From Pseudomonas parafulva (GTDB lineage Bacteria; Pseudomonadota; Gammaproteobacteria; Pseudomonadales; Pseudomonadaceae), in contig NZ_CP019952.1 of the NCBI RefSeq assembly GCF_002021815.1, forward strand, positions 2,139,001 to 2,203,000: a stretch of 64,000 nucleotides of DNA, in the 5' to 3' direction. Below, one piece after another: positions 54,963 through 63,610 of the stretch. Below the pieces are notes generated by a model. That model saw nothing but the letters and a program-made list of their open reading frames with translations, was not told where the DNA came from and searched no databases. The position numbers were made by a program, and so were the translations under genes. Positions within the stretch are counted from its first letter, which is position 1, and each line of letters begins with the position of its first letter.

Positions 54963-55052
54963 GGAGACAGATCCGTGGCCGGGTACGTTGCACAGACTAC
55001 CGGCCGGACACCCGCTTGGCCATGCCCGTCCCACCGGCCTGGCTAACGCCTT

Positions 55053-55901
55053 TCAACGCCGTCCACGCCCATATGCCTGGCTGATCCGGTCGATGACCAT
55101 GGCCAGTGCCACGATGGCCAGCCCTGCCTCGACGCCCTGGCCGACGTTCAGCGTCTGGATGCCTGCCAGTACATCTTCACCCAGCCCTCGCGCCCCAATC
55201 ATCGACGCGACCACGACCATCGACAGGGCCATCATCACCGACTGATTGAGCCCGGCCATGATGCTGGGCAGCGCCAGGGGCAGGGCGATGCGCCTGAGTC
55301 GCTGAGCGCGGGTCGCGCCGAGGCCTTGGGCAGCCTTGAGCAACGATGGGTCTATCTGGCTCAACCCAAGCTCGGTGAGCCGCACCAAAGGGGGCAGGGC
55401 ATAGATCAAGGTCGCGAAAACCGCAGGCACCTTGCCCAGGCCGAAGAGCATCAACACGGGAATCAGGTAGACGAAGGCGGGTAGGGTCTGCATCACGTCG
55501 AGCACCGGCATTACCAGGCGTCTTGCCAACGGCCGAGCTGCCAGCACGACGCCCAACGGTATGCCCACCAGCACGCACAGCCCGGTACTGACCAGCACCA
55601 ACGCCAGGGTTTGCAGCAGTTTGTCCCACAACCCCAGCATGCCGATGAGTGCCAGCAGCCCTACCAGAACACAACTTCGCAGCAGGCTTCGGCACGCATG
55701 CCAGGCCAGCGCACCGACCCCCGCCAGCAGTAGCCACCACGGCATGAGCCGCAGCAGGTTTTCCAGGCCGACGAGCACTTGCAGCAACTGGTCGGAGACG
55801 CTGCGCAAGTGATCCCCGTAGTGGAGTACCAACCAGTCGACCATGCGGTTGACCTGGTCGGCGAAGGAAAACTGCAAAGCCTGGGGAAAACCATTGCTCA
55901 C
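55053..55901 (-). CDS. ProW/OpuAB-type glycine-betaine ABC permease
   Basis: The 282-residue permease resembles ProW/OpuAB. The binding-protein-dependent EAA loop is at about residues 185-215 ('LLKAAQGLGATRAQRLRRIALPLALPSIMAGLNQSVMMALSMVVVASMIGARGLGEDVL'), the classic betaine-permease signature. About seven hydrophobic segments precede it. The start is GTG 55901, overlapping the binding-protein stop (GTGA). The ORF extends upstream of this to 55952 but without a coding start of better quality. No ATPase gene is next to it, which is unusual for this family. Confidence 0.88.
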   Translation of the reverse strand: MSNGFPQALQFSFADQVNRMVDWLVLHYGDHLRSVSDQLLQVLVGLENLLRLMPWWLLLAGVGALAWHACRSLLRSCVLVGLLALIGMLGLWDKLLQTLALVLVSTGLCVLVGIPLGVVLAARPLARRLVMPVLDVMQTLPAFVYLIPVLMLFGLGKVPAVFATLIYALPPLVRLTELGLSQIDPSLLKAAQGLGATRAQRLRRIALPLALPSIMAGLNQSVMMALSMVVVASMIGARGLGEDVLAGIQTLNVGQGVEAGLAIVALAMVIDRISQAYGRGRR

Positions 55902-56914
55902 AGACCGCCCTCGACCTTGGTGGCCACGTGCTCGGGAAGCCAAGCCTTCCACACTTGCGGGTGCTGGCGCATGAACGCCAAGGCGGCGTCACGGGGAGGG
56001 GTCCGTTTTTCGCTCATTTGCGCCAGTGCCTGGTTGAGCGGGTCGATAGGCAGGTCCACCCGCTCGAACACCTGGACCAAGTCCGGGTATTGCTCACGAA
56101 AGGCTTTGGACACGCCAACCGAAAGTTTGGCTGGCAGCGAACTGCTGCCTGTTGGAGCTGGGTTGGCAGGGTCGGTCAACGTCGCCCAGGCCTGGGCATC
56201 GAATGCAGGTTCCTGTAGCCGCACGAGCTTGTAGCGGCCCATGAGCGGCGTAGGGTTCCAGTAGTAGAAAAGCACGGGTTGGCCCCGGCGAATGGACGAC
56301 CCGATCTCGGCATCCATCGCGGCCCCCGACCCTGTGCGCAAGTTCGTGTACAGTTCGTCGAGGCCATAGGCCTTGAGCTTCTGGCTGTTCACGGTTTCGG
56401 ACGTCCAGCCACTGGGGCTGTTCAGGAAACGGCCTTTGTCGGGTGATTCGGGGTCGCGGAACACCGGGGCGTAGCGCTTTAGGTCCTCGACGCTGCGCAA
56501 CTCAGGTGCCAAGGGCTTGAGGTTACGCGACGCGTCGCCCTCGATGACATACGCCGGTACCCACCAGCCTTCTTCGGCATGCTTGACCGTGTCGCCCAGT
56601 GCAAACACCTGGCCTGCCTGCTCGGCCTTGACCCAGGCAGGGCTGCGGCCCGCCCACTCTTCGGCGATTACCTGCAGGTCGTTACGGGCCAGGGCGACTT
56701 CCAGGCTGACCGTGCTCCCAGGCAATGTTTCGGTGGCGTAGCCGTAGCCACGCTCGACGATCACGCGCAGGAGTTCGGTGGTGAAGGCACCGCTTTCCCA
56801 GGTAAGGGCGCCAAAGCGAATGGGCGATTTCTGATCGGCAGCGCCAGCGCCGTCGGCAGTGGCCACACCCAGGGCGAACAGCACCCCGAACAGCAGCGAT
56901 GAACCTCGTTTCAT
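55898..56914 (-). CDS. glycine-betaine/choline ABC substrate-binding protein (OpuAC/ProX type)
   Basis: The 338-residue periplasmic protein has a signal peptide (1-26, ending GAGAAD), then the OpuAC fold. 'RFGALTWESGAFTTELLRVIVERGYGYATETLPGSTVSLEVALARNDLQVIAEEW' and 'LFYYWNPTPLMGRYKLVRLQEP' carry the Trp/Tyr residues that form the quaternary-ammonium cage in the family. Overlap with the permease (GTGA) couples the two. Substrate is likely betaine, choline, carnitine or a related compound. The ATPase is missing from the locus. Confidence 0.88.
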   Translation of the reverse strand: MKRGSSLLFGVLFALGVATADGAGAADQKSPIRFGALTWESGAFTTELLRVIVERGYGYATETLPGSTVSLEVALARNDLQVIAEEWAGRSPAWVKAEQAGQVFALGDTVKHAEEGWWVPAYVIEGDASRNLKPLAPELRSVEDLKRYAPVFRDPESPDKGRFLNSPSGWTSETVNSQKLKAYGLDELYTNLRTGSGAAMDAEIGSSIRRGQPVLFYYWNPTPLMGRYKLVRLQEPAFDAQAWATLTDPANPAPTGSSSLPAKLSVGVSKAFREQYPDLVQVFERVDLPIDPLNQALAQMSEKRTPPRDAALAFMRQHPQVWKAWLPEHVATKVEGGL

Positions 56915-56983
56915 GCCTAACCTCGTCGTCTACAGCCCCTCGGGGATGGGGCAAGTGTAGACGACGCGGCGCAGGCGGCAGAC

Positions 56984-59128
56984 TCAGACGCGGAACTGGT
57001 CCATCAATGCCTGCTGCTGGTTGGCCAAGGCATTGAGCGACTGACTGACCCTCGCCGATTCGTTGGCCTGGCCGGACAGCGACTCGGTGACATCGCGAAT
57101 GGTCGCCACGTTGCTGTTGATTTCCTCGGCCACCGCGCTTTGTTCCTCGGCTGCCGAGGCGATCTGCAGGTTCATGTCGGTGATGACCGTCACCGCCTGG
57201 CCAATGCGCTGCAAGGCGGTCACGGCCTGGCCCACCTGCTGCACGCCGCTTTGGGCCTGACGATGGCTGTTGTCCATTGCGCCCACCACTTCGCGGGTAC
57301 CGTCCTGCAATGCCTCGATGACCTGGCGGGTTTCTTCGACCGACTCCTGGGTGCGCTGGGCCAGGTTGCGGACTTCGTCGGCAACCACCGCAAAGCCGCG
57401 CCCGGCCTCACCGGCTCGGGCTGCTTCGATGGCGGCGTTGAGCGCCAGCAAGTTGGTCTGCTCGGCAATCGAGCGGATGACTTCCAATACGGAGCCAATT
57501 TTCTCGCTGTTCTGCGACAGGCCCTGGACCTCGGCCATGGCCGTGCTCATGTCAGCGGCCAGTGAGTCGATGCTGTGGGTGGTGCGATCGATCACCGCCA
57601 ACCCTTCGCGGGTGGCCTGGTCGGCGTCGCGGGCCGCCTGCGCGGCTTGCGCAGCGCTTCGGGCGACGTCCTGGGCGGTCGCGCTCATCTCATGGGAGGC
57701 GGTGGCTACCTGGTCCACCTGGCGGTATTGCTGTTCCATGCCGGCGCTGGTCTGGGTAGCGATGGCCGATGACTGATCGGCCGTTGAGCGGGCGGCCTGT
57801 ACCGACTGCTTTACCTCGGCGATGGTGGGCTGGAGTTTGTCCAGGAAACGGTTGAACCAGCCCGCCAGTTCGCCCAGTTCATCCTGCTTGTCGTAGGTCA
57901 AACGGCGGGTCAGGTCACCTTCACCACTGGCGATGTCCTTGAGCATGGCCGCCACGCCCAGGATCGGGCGGGTAACGCCACGGGCCATCAGCCACACCAT
58001 CAGCAGGCCGAAGATGGCTGCTGCCAGGCCAAGGCCCAGTTCGAGGAGGGTACCGCTGGTGTTGAGGGCGTCCAGCTCCTGTTTCAGTGCCTCGGCAGGC
58101 CCGGTCAGGGCGTTTTCAGGGACGTCCAGCAACACGCCCCATGGCTTGGCGTCCGGAATCGGACGGAAGGCCGCGAGCACTTTCAGGCGCTGGCGATCAT
58201 TGATGATGGTCATTTTGCCGTCGGCCATCTTGGCCACCAGCTCTGCACCCTTGGTCGTGTCGATCTGGTCGAAGCGCTGGGAGAGCTTGCTGGCATCTAG
58301 ACTGTAACCTGCCAGCAAGCCCACCGGGCTCAGAATGCCCACGGTGGTGCGGCCTTCATAAAGGCTGCGGCTGGCCTGTTCGCTCAGTGCCTGCAAGCTG
58401 TTGAGGTTGATGTCCACCGACAGCGTGGCTATCGCCTTGCCGTCCACCACCAGCGGGAAGACGATGCTGGTCATCAGCACCTGCTGGCCATCGATGGCAT
58501 AGAAGTAGGGTTCGACCACGCAGACCTTGCCCGACGTGCGCGGGCATACCCACCAGGTATTGGCAGGTTGGCCGCTAGGCCCGATGGAAGTGTCGGCCAT
58601 GTCGCGCTCGGGCAGAGCCATTGAGGTCAGCTGGCCCACGTGCGGTTGCGACCAGTACAGGGCGAAGCGGCCGGTTTCGTTGCTGCCAAGCTGTGCCTGG
58701 CCGGCGAACAGGCTGTCCTTGCTGTCCAGCGCATTGGGCTCGAACACCAGTGACAGGCCCAGCAGATCGGGGTTGGCCTGAAGCGCGGCACGCACCTGCC
58801 GGGTCATGTCCTCGCGCAGGTCGAACGCATCGAGAAAGCGCTTTTCGGCCTGTTCGCGCAGGAACAGTACCTGCCTGGCAAAGCCCGCGCCGTACTGGTA
58901 GGCATCCATGAATTGGCGGCGGATGTTCAGGGCCTGCACCTCGCCCTGGGATTCGATGCGCGACTGGGCCGATTCGGTCAGCATCTGCATGCTGCTGGCC
59001 TTGACCAGGTCCGAGCTGTGGTCCATCCGGTACAGGGACAATCCGATGAGCAGGGTGACGATGCCGGCCAGGCACAGGCCGGCCAGCAATGTGATTTTCC
59101 ATTGGATGGAAAGGTGTCGCAGAGGCAT
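56984..59128 (-). CDS. methyl-accepting chemotaxis protein with dCache sensor
   Basis: The 714-residue chemoreceptor has TM1 at about 12-32, a double-Cache periplasmic domain at 40-355, TM2 at about 362-381, a HAMP domain and the long MCP coiled coil. The signalling tip '[43 protein letters not shown]' is complete. The periplasmic domain carries two cysteines only eight residues apart (C195 and C203 in '[17 protein letters not shown]'), a possible disulfide. No C-terminal CheR-tether pentapeptide is present. The ligand is unknown. A sigma-28-type promoter is visible upstream (59197-59223), so expression is tied to flagellar genes. It lies downstream of, and divergent from, the antiporter gene. 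Confidence 0.93.
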   Translation of the reverse strand: MPLRHLSIQWKITLLAGLCLAGIVTLLIGLSLYRMDHSSDLVKASSMQMLTESAQSRIESQGEVQALNIRRQFMDAYQYGAGFARQVLFLREQAEKRFLDAFDLREDMTRQVRAALQANPDLLGLSLVFEPNALDSKDSLFAGQAQLGSNETGRFALYWSQPHVGQLTSMALPERDMADTSIGPSGQPANTWWVCPRTSGKVCVVEPYFYAIDGQQVLMTSIVFPLVVDGKAIATLSVDINLNSLQALSEQASRSLYEGRTTVGILSPVGLLAGYSLDASKLSQRFDQIDTTKGAELVAKMADGKMTIINDRQRLKVLAAFRPIPDAKPWGVLLDVPENALTGPAEALKQELDALNTSGTLLELGLGLAAAIFGLLMVWLMARGVTRPILGVAAMLKDIASGEGDLTRRLTYDKQDELGELAGWFNRFLDKLQPTIAEVKQSVQAARSTADQSSAIATQTSAGMEQQYRQVDQVATASHEMSATAQDVARSAAQAAQAARDADQATREGLAVIDRTTHSIDSLAADMSTAMAEVQGLSQNSEKIGSVLEVIRSIAEQTNLLALNAAIEAARAGEAGRGFAVVADEVRNLAQRTQESVEETRQVIEALQDGTREVVGAMDNSHRQAQSGVQQVGQAVTALQRIGQAVTVITDMNLQIASAAEEQSAVAEEINSNVATIRDVTESLSGQANESARVSQSLNALANQQQALMDQFRV

Positions 59129-59196
59129 GGGTCGGATCCCTTTTTATGACAGGTAAGGGTTAGGGCACGGGCGAGGCGATTTCCAGCCCCAGGTGG

Positions 59197-59223
59197 GTAT
59201 CGGCGCCTACAGACTTTTCTTTA
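59197..59223 (-). promoter_or_regulatory. FliA (sigma-28) promoter of the chemoreceptor gene
   Basis: On the minus strand TAAAGAAA (59216-59223) is followed after exactly 11 bases by GCCGATAC (59197-59204). This closely matches the FliA consensus TAAAGTTT-N11-GCCGATAA: TAAAG and GCCGATA are intact. It lies 69 bp before the MCP start codon, a normal distance, and the gene is a typical FliA target. Confidence 0.8.
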
Positions 59224-59344
59224 TTCAAACATTCAATTTAATCCGCCCGGTTGCGGGCAAATCGCCGCTGCGTGGCAGTTTTGACATCTGCCGTGCACTG
59301 CGTCAGAGTGCGCGCTTTTTTGTCCCCAGTGAGGTAAGCCCCCC

Positions 59345-60664
59345 ATGAATGCAGTGATTGCCGCGGTTGGCATCATGCTGATACTGAGCCTGTCCCGCGT
59401 ACATGTGGTCATTGCTCTGATCGTCGGTGCCCTGGCAGGTGGGCTGGTCGGCGGTCTGGGCGTGCAAGGCACGCTTGAGGCCTTCAATGGCGGGCTCGGT
59501 GGCGGGGCCACCGTGGCGCTGTCCTACGCGCTGCTGGGTGCCTTTGCCGTGGCCATCGCCAAATCCGGCCTGGCGCATGCCTTGGCCGACCGGGCTTTGG
59601 CCATGATCGACCGGCAAGGCCACGACCAGGGTGGCAGGGTGAAATGGTTGATGATCGGCTTGATGCTGGTGGTGGCCGTCTCGTCTCAGAATATTTTGCC
59701 CATTCACATCGCCTTCATTCCATTGCTGGTACCGCCGCTGCTCTATGTGCTAACCCGCCTGCGCATCGACCGGCGCCTGATCGCTTGCGTCATTACATTC
59801 GGCTTGATCACGCCCTACATTTTCCTGCCAGTGGGTTTCGGCAATATCTTCCTCAATCAGATTCTGCTGGCCAACGTAGCGCGTGCAGGGGTCGATATCA
59901 CTGGGATCAACGTCACCCACGCCATGGCCATTCCCGCCGTTGGCATGTTGGTAGGCCTGCTGTTGGCCGTGTTTGTCAGCTACCGGAAAAAACGCGACTA
60001 CGATCTGGCGCGCATCGAGCAGGTCGAGCAGGTAAGCGTGCGCTACAACCCGATGACACTGTTGGTGGCCGGCATTGCGATCGTTGCCGCGTTCGTCGTC
60101 CAGCTGCTGGTGGACTCGATGATCATCGGCGCAATGGTCGGCTTTCTGATCTTCTCGCTGTCGGGCATCGTTAAGTGGCGCGACACCGATGACCTGTTCA
60201 CCGAAGGCATGAAGATGATGGCCATGATTGGTTTCATCATGATCACCGCCTCAGGCTTTGCAGACGTCATGAAAGCCACTGGTGATGTACAAAGCCTCGT
60301 CGAAACGTCGGCGCATTGGATCAACCACAGCAAAGGGGTAGGGGCCTTGCTGATGCTGTTGGTGGGCCTGCTGGTCACCATGGGCATCGGCTCGTCGTTT
60401 TCCACCGTACCGATTCTGGCTGCGATTTTCGTACCGCTGTGCGTCCAACTCGGCTTCGGCCCTTTGGCGACCGTGTGTATCGTGGGTACGGCAGGCGCGT
60501 TGGGTGACGCAGGCTCGCCAGCCTCGGATTCCACCCTAGGCCCAACTTCCGGGCTCAATGTGGACGGGCAGCACCATCACATCTGGGACACGGTGGTGCC
60601 GACGTTCATTCACTACAACCTGCCGCTGCTGGCCTTCGGGTGGCTGGCCGCGATGACGCTCTAG
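59345..60664 (+). CDS. Na+/H+ antiporter family protein, NhaC-like (YuiF type)
   Basis: The 439-residue membrane protein has about twelve hydrophobic segments. 'GGATVALSYALLGAFAVAIAKSGL', 'SSQNILPIHIAFIPLLVPPLLYV' and the later 'VGTAGALGDAGSPASDSTLGPTSGLNVDGQHHHIWDTVVPTF' with its HHHIWD turn are typical of this Na+/H+ antiporter family (YuiF-like). By family it exchanges sodium or another cation for protons; amino-acid transport has also been proposed for some members. SD GAGG precedes the ATG. It is divergent from the MCP gene, with a TTGACA at 59281-59286 upstream. Confidence 0.82.
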   Translation: MNAVIAAVGIMLILSLSRVHVVIALIVGALAGGLVGGLGVQGTLEAFNGGLGGGATVALSYALLGAFAVAIAKSGLAHALADRALAMIDRQGHDQGGRVKWLMIGLMLVVAVSSQNILPIHIAFIPLLVPPLLYVLTRLRIDRRLIACVITFGLITPYIFLPVGFGNIFLNQILLANVARAGVDITGINVTHAMAIPAVGMLVGLLLAVFVSYRKKRDYDLARIEQVEQVSVRYNPMTLLVAGIAIVAAFVVQLLVDSMIIGAMVGFLIFSLSGIVKWRDTDDLFTEGMKMMAMIGFIMITASGFADVMKATGDVQSLVETSAHWINHSKGVGALLMLLVGLLVTMGIGSSFSTVPILAAIFVPLCVQLGFGPLATVCIVGTAGALGDAGSPASDSTLGPTSGLNVDGQHHHIWDTVVPTFIHYNLPLLAFGWLAAMTL

Positions 60665-60675
60665 CAGCAGGCGGC

Positions 60676-61674
60676 TCAGCGCTTGGCGGGCGGCGGCGAG
60701 ATACGGTTGAGCACCGTGCTGCCGTCGTTGCTGCGGGTCAGGTAGATCGGCAGCACCTTGGGCAGGTTGTTGACCAGCTGGCCTACCTCCCGGGTGTTGT
60801 AGATGCCGCTGATACGAATCTGACCGGTACCGGAATCGGCAAGCCTGAGCGGCTTGTCGAGGTAGCGGTTTATGGCCGGCAGTGCTTGTTCAAGGGTCAA
60901 GTTGTCGAGCACCAGTTTGCCGCTGCGCCAGGCCAGCGCGTCGGCAAAGTTGCTGTTTTCCAGCAGTTGAGGCTCGAAATCGCCCTTGCGGTAGATGGCC
61001 TGCATGCCAGGGCCAAGCCGATAGCCCGTCTTGCCCTCGCTGGAGACCAGCACCGATCCCTCGACCAGGGTCACTTTAACCGTGTCCTGGTATTTCCAGA
61101 CATTGAAGCGGGTACCTGTCACGCGGGCCTGGCCATTGCCGGCACGGACCACGAAGGGGTGGGTGCTGTCGTGGTGCACCGTGAAGAATGCCTCGCCATG
61201 CTTGAGTGTGACACGGCGCTGGTGCTTGAAGTTGAGGTAAGTCAGATCGGTATTCAGGTTGAGCTGCACCGTGCTGCCGTCGCTCAACTGCACGGTCTGC
61301 ATGTGGTCCGTGGTCTCGAAATGCTGGTAGCGGTTGGGAACCCAGCCTTGCTCCCAGCCGATCCATCCCACCAACGGCAGTGCCGCCAATGCGATGACGG
61401 CTGCGTAAGCCTGGGCGCGCCATCTGCGACCGCTGCGCCTGACCGGGCCAGCGTGCCCGATCGCTTGAGCGGGCCGCGGCAGCAGGTCAGCCGTGTGCCA
61501 GATAGCCAGCATGGCTTGGTATTCCTCGGCATGACGCGGATCGGCTGCCAGCCACCGGCCAAACGCCTCACGCTCTGCAGTTGTGCAATCGCCTTCATGC
61601 AGGCGCATGCACCAGTGCGCAGCGGCATCGGCCATGCTGTCATCGATGTCGATAGTAGGGCGGTCTTGATTCAT
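60676..61674 (-). CDS. isolated FecR-domain regulator
   Basis: The 332-residue protein has a DUF4880 N-terminus ('AAHWCMRLHEGDCTTAEREAFGRWLAADPRHAEEYQAMLAIW', residues 18-60), a membrane helix at about 89-107, a FecR domain (about 115-215, 'QTVQLSDGSTVQLNLNTDLTYL') and a C-terminal segment up to 332 ('LVLDNLTLEQALPAINRYLDKPLRLAD') resembling an STN-contact domain. It has the normal structure of an anti-sigma regulator, but no ECF sigma gene or TonB receptor is adjacent; the next gene upstream is MarR-type and divergent. The frame at 61640-61867 is not a sigma factor. It may pair with a sigma elsewhere, or have lost its partner. Confidence 0.88.
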   Translation of the reverse strand: MNQDRPTIDIDDSMADAAAHWCMRLHEGDCTTAEREAFGRWLAADPRHAEEYQAMLAIWHTADLLPRPAQAIGHAGPVRRSGRRWRAQAYAAVIALAALPLVGWIGWEQGWVPNRYQHFETTDHMQTVQLSDGSTVQLNLNTDLTYLNFKHQRRVTLKHGEAFFTVHHDSTHPFVVRAGNGQARVTGTRFNVWKYQDTVKVTLVEGSVLVSSEGKTGYRLGPGMQAIYRKGDFEPQLLENSNFADALAWRSGKLVLDNLTLEQALPAINRYLDKPLRLADSGTGQIRISGIYNTREVGQLVNNLPKVLPIYLTRSNDGSTVLNRISPPPAKR

Positions 61675-61856
61675 CGCGGCTCCGGGTTTTGCGCATTCTA
61701 ACGTTCCACCGATGCGTCGAGGAACACGCCAAGCCGCTAATCCCTTTCATTTCCCGGTCTTTTCCGGCGAAAGCCTTCAGATTTTTCGCTTTTGAGAACG
61801 CTTCGCGCCATGACGCGAGGCCCTCGTGACGCGTACATAGCAAGCTAATTAAGTCT

Positions 61857-61884
61857 TTGACATTCACTGCCTAGGCAGTAATAT
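61857..61884 (+). promoter_or_regulatory. MarR-emrAB promoter with a palindromic operator in the spacer
   Basis: TTGACA (61857-61862) is a consensus -35. TAATAT at 61879-61884 is a plausible -10 with 16-bp spacing. The perfect 14-bp palindrome ACTGCCTAGGCAGT (61866-61879) lies in the spacer, where a bound MarR dimer would block RNA polymerase. It lies 29 bp before the MarR ATG (61913). Confidence 0.75.
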
Positions 61885-61912
61885 TTGCACACACTTGTTC
61901 GAGCAATCATTC

Positions 61913-62386
61913 ATGCCCCATTTCTCGCCTGACAATTTCGAGACGTGCGCCATCGGCATGTTGCTGGGCCGTGCGGCGCTTCTGAAGGACCGGATCCTCG
62001 ACTGGCATCTGGAGTCCGAGGGCGTCACGGCTGCGCAGTTCAAGGTATTGATCATCGTGACGCAGTACCAGGTTGATACACCTGCTGAGGTCTGCCGCTA
62101 CCTGGGTCTGGACAGCGGATCGATGACGCGCATGCTCGATCGCCTGGAGCACAAGGATCTGCTTGTACGCACCCGATGCCCCACGGACCGCCGCGTGGTG
62201 CGCCTGGCGTTGACCGCCGATGGCCAGCGGCTGGCCGACCGTTTGCCCGAGATCGGCGCTGCCGCCATGAACGAGCTGTGTGGCGCACTGGCAGCCGATG
62301 AGCTCCAAGACCTGGAGCGTCTGCTGGCCAAGGTACTGCTTGGCGCTGGCGATCCGCTGACGATCCGTCGTTTCGGTGATCGTTGA
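61913..62386 (+). CDS. MarR family transcriptional regulator
   Basis: The 157-residue protein is a MarR/SlyA winged-helix dimer. 'QFKVLIIVTQYQVDTPAEVCRYLGLDSGSMTRMLDRLEHKDLLVRTRCPTDRRVVRLALTADGQRL' holds the recognition helix and the beta-wing with its DRR motif. It starts at ATG 61913; a TTG at 61895 was rejected as less likely. Directly downstream are emrA- and emrB-type genes, so it should repress this efflux operon and itself through the palindrome at 61866-61879. An aromatic ligand or drug probably relieves repression, by family analogy. Confidence 0.9.
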   Translation: MPHFSPDNFETCAIGMLLGRAALLKDRILDWHLESEGVTAAQFKVLIIVTQYQVDTPAEVCRYLGLDSGSMTRMLDRLEHKDLLVRTRCPTDRRVVRLALTADGQRLADRLPEIGAAAMNELCGALAADELQDLERLLAKVLLGAGDPLTIRRFGDR

Positions 62387-62416
62387 ACCCCGTTTCCTTT
62401 ATTCCAAGGTATTGTC

Positions 62417-63610
62417 ATGGACACTTCCTCAGACACCCCTGCACCTACCGAGGCACCTACCTCCTCGCGCAAGCGCAAGCTCTGGCTGATTGGCCTGCTG
62501 GTGCTGCTGATCCTGGGCGGGTTAGGCACCTGGGCCTGGTACAGCCTGGTTGGGCGTTGGTACGAGAGCACCGATGACGCCTACGTCAACGGCAACGTGG
62601 TCGAAATCACGCCATTGGTGACCGGGACGGTCACCAGCATTGGCGCCGACGATGGCGACCTGGTACATGCCGGCCAGGTCTTGCTGCAGTTCGACCCGGC
62701 CGACAGCCAGGTGGCCCTGCAATCGGCTCAAGCCAACCTTGCGCGTACCGTAAGGCAGGTGCGTGGTCTGTACAGCAACGTCGATTCGCTCAAGGCACAG
62801 TTGCAGACGCGCCAAGCCGAACTGCGCAAGGCTCAGCAGGACTTCAACCGGCGCAAGGTGCTGGCCGAAAGCGGCGCCATCGCTGGCGAAGAGCTTTCCC
62901 ATGCGCGCGATGACCTGAGTGTTGCCCAGGCGGCTGTCAACAGTGCCCGCCAGCAACTGAGTACCAGTGCCGCTTTGGTCGACGATACCGTGGTGGCTTC
63001 GCACCCGGAAGTCATGGCCGCGGCGGCCGATCTGCGGCAGGCCTACCTGGCCCATGCGCGCACCACGCTGGTCGCGCCGGTGACCGGCTACGTTGCCAAG
63101 CGCAGCGTGCAGCTCGGGCAGCGCCTGCAACCCGGTACTGCCACCATGGCAGTGATCCCGCTCGACCAGGTGTGGATCGACGCCAACTTCAAGGAAACCC
63201 AGTTGCGCCAGATGCGCATTGGCCAACCGGTGGAGATCACTGCCGACCTGTATGGTAGCGACGTCACCTACAGCGGCACGGTGGACAGCCTGGGTGCCGG
63301 CACCGGTAGCGCCTTCGCCTTGCTGCCTGCGCAGAACGCGACCGGCAACTGGATCAAGATCGTGCAGCGGGTGCCGGTGCGGATTCACCTGAACCCCGAC
63401 CAGTTGAAGGACCATCCCTTGCGAATCGGCCTGTCCACGGTTGTGGATGTGGACCTGCACGACCAGAGTGGCCCGGCCCTGGCCCAGCAACCGCCGCAAC
63501 AGGCGAGCTACACCACCGACGTCTACGATCGCCAGTTGGTCGAGGCGGACAAGCTGATCGAGCAACTGATCCGTGACAACAGCGCGTCTGGCAAGACGGC
63601 TCAGCGATGA
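62417..63610 (+). CDS. emrA: EmrA-type membrane-fusion protein
   Basis: The 397-residue protein has an N-terminal membrane helix (about residues 24-45) and an HlyD/EmrA fold. The motif 'STDDAYVNGNVVEITPLVTGTVTSIGADDGDLVHAGQVLLQFDPAD' is diagnostic. A long coiled coil (about 100-190) and the 'VAPVTGYVAKRSVQLGQRLQPGTATMAVIPLDQVWIDANFKETQLRQM' half follow. It links an EmrB-type inner-membrane exporter to an outer-membrane channel. The gene lies 30 bp after marR and overlaps emrB by ATGA. No TolC-type gene is visible. Confidence 0.92.
   Translation: MDTSSDTPAPTEAPTSSRKRKLWLIGLLVLLILGGLGTWAWYSLVGRWYESTDDAYVNGNVVEITPLVTGTVTSIGADDGDLVHAGQVLLQFDPADSQVALQSAQANLARTVRQVRGLYSNVDSLKAQLQTRQAELRKAQQDFNRRKVLAESGAIAGEELSHARDDLSVAQAAVNSARQQLSTSAALVDDTVVASHPEVMAAAADLRQAYLAHARTTLVAPVTGYVAKRSVQLGQRLQPGTATMAVIPLDQVWIDANFKETQLRQMRIGQPVEITADLYGSDVTYSGTVDSLGAGTGSAFALLPAQNATGNWIKIVQRVPVRIHLNPDQLKDHPLRIGLSTVVDVDLHDQSGPALAQQPPQQASYTTDVYDRQLVEADKLIEQLIRDNSASGKTAQR

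Noticed and set aside
61640..61867. Possible 75-codon gene upstream of the isolated FecR, tested as a lost sigma factor
   Set aside because: The translation has no ECF sigma region 2 or 4, and the frame overlaps the FecR start and the MarR promoter. It is most likely non-coding.
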